NCBI GenBank assembly: GCA_016931035.1
Contig: JAFGFN010000037.1
Coordinates: 1 to 59,469 of the forward strand
Source: Candidatus Sumerlaeota bacterium
GTDB taxonomy: Bacteria > Sumerlaeota > Sumerlaeia > UBA8349
Reading direction: 5' to 3'
Length of the DNA stretch: 59,469 nucleotides
Shown here: piece after piece, positions 55,395 through 59,469 of the stretch
Layout: every line of letters begins with the position of its first letter
Position numbering within the stretch: the first letter of the stretch is position 1
The notes under the pieces: model-generated
Told to the model about the DNA's origin: nothing
Seen by the model: the letters and a program-made list of their open reading frames with translations, nothing else
Databases searched by the model: none
Made by a program: the position numbers and the translations under genes

Positions 55395-55536
55395 GAGACT
55401 GCGCGTCCCCCGTTCGACCCGAAATCCCGTCGAATTCTCCTAAGAACTAGTCTCACGCTTTCGCGCCAGCTTCGCAACCCCCAAGTCCCGTTTGCCGGCG
55501 CGCCCACCCTAGAGTCCGCGTTCCGATTGCAGTAGG

Positions 55537-56055
55537 TCAGATCCGCGTCACGTCGCGCGCTTCCTGGGCGAAGTCGATCGCGATCCGGTCGCCGTCGGGC
55601 TGGAACTGTTCGTAAGCGACGCCCGCCATGTCGAGCATCCGCCGCGCGGCGCGGCTCGAATCGGTGTCGTGGTACTTGTCCGAGAGATAGACGATTTTCG
55701 AGATTCCCGCCTGAATCACCAGCTTCGTGCATTCGTTGCACGGAAAGAGCGTCGCGTAGATCGTGCATCCGCGCACGTCCCTGACGTTGGTGTTGAGAAT
55801 CGCGTTGAGCTCGGCGTGACACACATAGGGGTACTTCGTATCGAGCGAACTCTCGGCTTCGCGCGCCCAGGGCAACTCGTCGTCGCTGCATCCGACCGGG
55901 AACCCGTTGTAGCCGATCCCGACGATCTTGCGGTCGGGCGAGACGATGCAAGCGCCGACCTGGGAATTCGGGTCCTTGCTTCGATGGGCCGACAAAATCG
56001 CAATACCCATGAAATAGTCCGACCAGGAAATATAGTCCTTGCGCTTCTCGGTCAT
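55537..56055 (-). CDS. dCMP deaminase (ComEB-like)
   Basis: 172 residues. The zinc site is complete: CHAEL with the catalytic Glu, and [26 protein letters not shown] and the C-terminal helix are typical of dCMP deaminases, which make dUMP for thymidylate. The family also contains ComEB, a late competence protein of similar sequence. The ATG at 56055 lacks a clear Shine-Dalgarno. Confidence 0.92.
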   Translation of the reverse strand: MTEKRKDYISWSDYFMGIAILSAHRSKDPNSQVGACIVSPDRKIVGIGYNGFPVGCSDDELPWAREAESSLDTKYPYVCHAELNAILNTNVRDVRGCTIYATLFPCNECTKLVIQAGISKIVYLSDKYHDTDSSRAARRMLDMAGVAYEQFQPDGDRIAIDFAQEARDVTRI

Positions 56056-56091
56056 GATCGTAGTTCGCCGTTCTTCTATGAGTGATGGGCC

Positions 56092-56320
56092 GTGGGGGCT
56101 TTGCCCCCACACCCCCACCAGGGAGGAACACTCCCTGGATCCTGGACTTTCGCGGGTTGCTTCGGCGGGCGCATCGCGCCCGCCGAAGCAACCCGCGAGG
56201 CAGCCTTCACGCCCCATTCGCCGCCGCGCATTGGGGCGCGGCGGCGAATGGGGCGTAAACATTTATAATGCAGCCGGCCATTGCCGGCCGAGGGGGGCTG
56301 GGGGGCGGGGAGCCCCCCAG
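56092..56320. repeat. Cluster of six perfect hairpins (BIME-like element)
   Basis: In order: GTGGGGGC-TTT-GCCCCCAC (56092-56110); CCAGGGAG-GAACA-CTCCCTGG (56118-56138); a 22-bp stem with loop ATC (56151-56197); a 20-bp stem with a 6-nt loop (56210-56255); GCCGGC-CATT-GCCGGC (56273-56288); CTGGGGGGC-GGGGA-GCCCCCCAG (56298-56320). A degenerate inverted copy of the second hairpin follows at ~56320. Outer units point inward, as in BIMEs built from REP sequences. It fills the gap between alaS and the dCMP deaminase gene. Confidence 0.85.
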
Positions 56321-56342
56321 GGTGTTCCTCTCCCTTTCTTTC

Positions 56343-59078
56343 TTACGCCTTCAGCATCGCCTGCACAATCTCGGGCGCTTTCGCAATCGCCTCGTCGAGT
56401 TTCTCCGGGTTCTTGCCGCCCGCTTGGGCCAGGTCGGGACGTCCCCCGCCTCCGCCGCCGACGATCGGCGCGATTTGTTTGATCACGTCGCCGGCCTTGA
56501 TGCGGCTGGTCGCGTTCTTCGTCACGGCGCAGAGGAGCGAGACTTTCTTGCCGTCGGTCGACCCGAGGACGCAGACGCATCCGTCGGCGAGTTTGTCGCG
56601 AATCTGGTCGGCCAGGGCGCGCAGCTGGTCCGGGTCGGCATCGTCGATCTTGGCCGCGACGATCTTGAGTCCGTCCGCGTCGACCGCGCCTTTCGCCAAG
56701 TCGTCGACGGAGCTGGCGGGACGCGCGGTCTTGAGGCGCTTGATCTCGCGGCCCAGCTTCTTCGCCTCGTCCTGCATCGCGCCGATGCGTTCGGCGAGTT
56801 GCTCCTCCTTGATGGCGAGCGCGCGACAGACCTCGGCCGCCGTGTCGCGCGTCGAAGCCCATCTTTCGTAAGCGCCCATCCCCGTCGCGCCCTCGATCCG
56901 ACGGATGCCCGCCGCGACCGACGACTCGCTCAGAATGCGAAACGAACCGATGACGCCCACGCGATCCAGGTGCGTCCCGCCGCAGAACTCCATGCTGACG
57001 GGCGATGCGAGATCGCCGACGGTGACGACGCGCACCACGTGGCCGTACTTCTCGCCGAAGGGGGCGATCGCGCCGCGTTGCCGCGCCGCTTCGATCGGCA
57101 TTTCTTCTTTCGAGACCGGACAGTCGCCGAGAATGTGGGCGTTGACGATCCGTTCGACCTCGCGCAGCTCGGCGGCGCTCACCGCCTGGGTGTGCGAGAA
57201 GTCGAACCGCATCGATTCGGGCCCCACCCACGAACCCGACTGCGTGATGTGTTTGCCGACAACCCGTTTGAGCGCGGCTTGGAGAAGGTGCGTCACCGTA
57301 TGGTTTCGCATCGTCGCCATGCGGCGCTCGCGATCGACACGCGCCGTGAGCGCGTCGCCCACGCGAATCGATCCCGACGCGACCTTTCCCTTGTGCAGGA
57401 CGATGCCGCTCGGTGTCTTCTGAGTGTCGGCGACCTCGAACTTCGCGTCCGCCGACTCCAGGACTCCGCGGTCCCCTACTTGTCCGCCCGATTCGGCGTA
57501 GAAGGGAGTGATTTCGAGGACGACGGTCGCCTCGTCGCCCGCCGTCGCCTGGTCGATGCGCCGTCCGGCGCATACGATGGCGACAACGCGGCTTTCGCAT
57601 TCCATCTCGTCGTAGCCGACGAACTCGGTTTCGCCCTGGCTCTCATAGACGTCGTCGAGCAGTTCGGCCTCTTCCCCGAGCGCCGCGCCTTTCCAGGACT
57701 TGCGCGCTTCTTCCTGGTGCTGCTTCATCGCGCGTTCGTACCCCTCGCGATCGAGCGCGAGACCCGCGTCCTCGGCGATCTCGGCCGTCATGTCGAGCGG
57801 GAAACCGTAAGTCGCGTGAAGCAAGAAGGCATCGTCGCCGCTCAGAATCGATCGATCGTCGTTCTTGGCCTGGGCGATCTTTTCGTCCAGAATTCGCGTC
57901 CCTTGCGCGACTGTTCTCAGAAACCGTTCTTCTTCGAGTTTGATCACGTGCGCGACGTGCTCGGGCTGCGATCTGACTTCGGGATACACGTCCCCCATCG
58001 CATCGACGACCGGCCCGACCAACCTGTAGAGGAACGGTTCTTCCTTTTCCATAAGATAGGCGAATCGAAGCGCCCGGCGCAGGATGCGGCGCAGAACGTA
58101 GCCGCGCCCCTCGTTCGACGGGACGATCCCTTCGCTCAGGGCGAACGTCAGCGCTCGCGCATGATCCGTGATGGCATTGATCCAAAACCGGTAGTCCTGC
58201 TTTTCCGGGTCGCCGGCGCCGGCGCGCGTATCGTACGGCTTCCCGACGATCTCCGCCGTCGCCCGCGTGATCGGCAACAACAAGTCGGTCTCGTAGGGCG
58301 ACCGCACCTTCCCTTCCGATTCGATGAACTGCATCGCCGTGGTCATGCGTTCGAGGCCCGCGCCGGTGTCGATGCCGCGGTACTTGAGCGGGGGACGCGA
58401 CCCGTCGAGTTGTTGGTCGAACTGGGGGAAGACCATGTTCCAGATCTCGAAGAATAGGTCGCCTTCTTCGACGATCCGGCGCGCGATCGTCGCGGGGGCC
58501 TGGCTCGTCGCTTCCTTCAGCTGTTCTTCGGTTCCCGTGAAGAAGATGATCTCCGAACACGGGCCGCACGCGCCCGTGTCGCCCGCCGGACCCCAGAAGT
58601 TCTCCTTGGCGTCGAGCGGGACGATCCGGTCGCGCGGCAGGCCGATTTCCTTTTCGAGGATTTCGGCGGCCTCGGGATCGTCCTCGAAGACGGTGCCCCA
58701 GAGACGTTCCTTCGGGAGTTTCATCTTGTTCCAGACGAAATCCCACCCCCATTCGAGCGCCTCGACCTTGAAGTAGTCGCCGAACGAGAAGTTGCCCAGC
58801 ATCTCGAAGAACGTGTGGTGGCGCAGCGTTTTCCCGACGTTTTCGAGATCCGACCCCTTGCCTCCGGCGCGCATACACTTCTGGCACGACGTCGCGCGGC
58901 GATACGGCAGCGGTTCGACCGTCCCGCCCCAGAGGGGCTTGAACTGGACCATTCCGGCGCTGGTGAAGAGCATCGTCGGATCGTCGGGCGGCACGATGGG
59001 CGAGGAGGCGACGAGCGTGTGGTCGCGCTCGACGAAATAGTCCAGAAACATCTGTCGAAGTTCTCGGCTGGTGGTCAT
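56343..59078 (-). CDS. alaS: Alanyl-tRNA synthetase
   Basis: 911 residues, full length. Class II catalytic domain (TSAGMVQFKPLWGG, LRHHTFFEMLGNFSFGDYFK), editing domain with zinc-binding HTVTHLL and CGGTH, a coiled region, and the C-terminal C-Ala domain with the glycine-rich GGGGGGRPDLAQAGG. Length and motifs are standard. It is followed by the hairpin cluster and the dCMP deaminase gene on the same strand. Confidence 0.97.
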   Translation of the reverse strand: MTTSRELRQMFLDYFVERDHTLVASSPIVPPDDPTMLFTSAGMVQFKPLWGGTVEPLPYRRATSCQKCMRAGGKGSDLENVGKTLRHHTFFEMLGNFSFGDYFKVEALEWGWDFVWNKMKLPKERLWGTVFEDDPEAAEILEKEIGLPRDRIVPLDAKENFWGPAGDTGACGPCSEIIFFTGTEEQLKEATSQAPATIARRIVEEGDLFFEIWNMVFPQFDQQLDGSRPPLKYRGIDTGAGLERMTTAMQFIESEGKVRSPYETDLLLPITRATAEIVGKPYDTRAGAGDPEKQDYRFWINAITDHARALTFALSEGIVPSNEGRGYVLRRILRRALRFAYLMEKEEPFLYRLVGPVVDAMGDVYPEVRSQPEHVAHVIKLEEERFLRTVAQGTRILDEKIAQAKNDDRSILSGDDAFLLHATYGFPLDMTAEIAEDAGLALDREGYERAMKQHQEEARKSWKGAALGEEAELLDDVYESQGETEFVGYDEMECESRVVAIVCAGRRIDQATAGDEATVVLEITPFYAESGGQVGDRGVLESADAKFEVADTQKTPSGIVLHKGKVASGSIRVGDALTARVDRERRMATMRNHTVTHLLQAALKRVVGKHITQSGSWVGPESMRFDFSHTQAVSAAELREVERIVNAHILGDCPVSKEEMPIEAARQRGAIAPFGEKYGHVVRVVTVGDLASPVSMEFCGGTHLDRVGVIGSFRILSESSVAAGIRRIEGATGMGAYERWASTRDTAAEVCRALAIKEEQLAERIGAMQDEAKKLGREIKRLKTARPASSVDDLAKGAVDADGLKIVAAKIDDADPDQLRALADQIRDKLADGCVCVLGSTDGKKVSLLCAVTKNATSRIKAGDVIKQIAPIVGGGGGGRPDLAQAGGKNPEKLDEAIAKAPEIVQAMLKA

Positions 59079-59188
59079 GTCCGCTCGGGGTCCTTCCCGC
59101 AGGCGATCGCTACATATCCGAAGAACCGATATTTAGGTCGGAACGCGACGATTTTCAAGGAATATAAGGGACTGGTCGGGAGAAGGGG

Positions 59189-59469
59189 TGCAACCCGGCA
59201 TTTCAGACGAAGGCCCTCGTTTCGGAAGAGAAACGTCTCCGCCGGCTTTATGCCGGTGGAACGACGATTATGCTCCAGAGCCGTGATTGTTGACCGCTTT
59301 GCTCCCCTTCCCGGCGGTTGACGGCCCCAGGCCGTCAACCGCTGGGAAGGGGGAGGAGATGAACGGGATGCCGCAACTGGAGCAAAACCATCGCCCCACC
59401 GACGTGAAGTCGGCGGTGGCGAAGAAGGAGCGGTAGCGAAGAGCGACATCGAACGGGTTCTTCCTGAAA
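59189..59469. repeat. Composite repeat, second copy of the 27021 family
   Basis: TTTCAGACGAA and GGAAGAGAAACGTCTCCGCC repeat 27030-27075; a long hairpin follows (stem of 23 nt with one G-T pair, 59304-59352, loop near 59327); then GACGTGAAGTCGGCGG and GTGGCGAAGA match 27076-27100 again. The first copy has therefore been split here by an inserted hairpin, or lost one. No gene is seen in 59079-59469. Confidence 0.75.

Noticed and set aside
55292..55536. Short or degraded hslV upstream of hslU
   Set aside because: No Thr-initiated proteasome-like motif in any frame; only a 9-nt repeat array is present.
56056..56342. Regulatory leader such as a T-box near alaS
   Set aside because: This gap is downstream of alaS, not upstream, and holds only symmetric hairpins; the true upstream region (59079-59469) shows no T-box sequence.

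Overview
The window looks like a stretch of chromosome from a GC-rich (about 60% or more by eye), Gram-negative, flagellated bacterium. A P-ring and L-ring (flgI, flgH), Lol lipoprotein-export genes and several lipobox signals point to an outer membrane. Giant secreted multidomain proteins, a type II-style pseudopilin and abundant hairpin repeats are typical of poorly cultured lineages such as Planctomycetota, Hydrogenedentota or Sumerlaeota, but no marker here fixes the phylum. There is no plasmid, prophage, transposase or CRISPR signal. It reads as core chromosome with repeat-rich intergenic regions.

Layout. 1-6.1 kb: a membrane-bound PAS histidine kinase (-), a DUF218 protein, a damaged small gene, trpB, a small membrane protein, and about 1 kb of non-coding DNA with paired hairpins. 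6.1-12.7 kb: an orphan SeqA_N-like plus RAMA (modified-DNA reader) protein behind a 10-bp phased repeat, then a 1943-aa secreted protein with 14 propeller blades. 12.8-23.2 kb: two flagellar operons on the minus strand. flgF-G-A-H-I-J lies behind a near-perfect sigma-54 site, and flgM-N-K-L-csrA-fliW behind a sigma-28-like site. 23.6-30.5 kb: a membrane protein, NAD synthetase, a pseudopilin, tRNA-Phe, and a radical SAM/DUF2344 fusion. 31.2-35.5 kb: mltG, tRNA-Sec, an unidentified 143-aa gene, selA, and a membrane-anchored orphan C-terminal domain of an acyl-ACP synthetase. 35.6-40.8 kb: an XRE regulator and a second giant secreted protein. 40.9-50.1 kb: leuB, a lipoprotein, lysS, a DUF1287 protein, lolC-lolD, and ykgJ-rlmD-gph. 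50.8-59.1 kb: a hybrid histidine kinase, hslU, dCMP deaminase and alaS.

How the genes work together. The flagellar block shows a two-tier hierarchy. Sigma-54 drives basal-body rod and ring genes. FlgM would hold sigma-28 in check until export, and the sigma-28 operon then makes the hook-filament junction proteins, their chaperone and the FliW-CsrA post-transcriptional switch. tRNA-Sec and SelA lie about 1 kb apart, so this organism probably makes selenoproteins.

Most unusual observations: (i) an approximately 150-residue C-terminal module shared by the two giant secreted proteins; (ii) the SeqA_N-RAMA orphan reader with its phased TCTTA array; (iii) the orphan A8/A10 acyl-ACP-synthetase domain next to selA; (iv) many short-period (7-, 9- and 10-nt) degenerate arrays, plus several families of paired-hairpin repeats, concentrated at gene ends.
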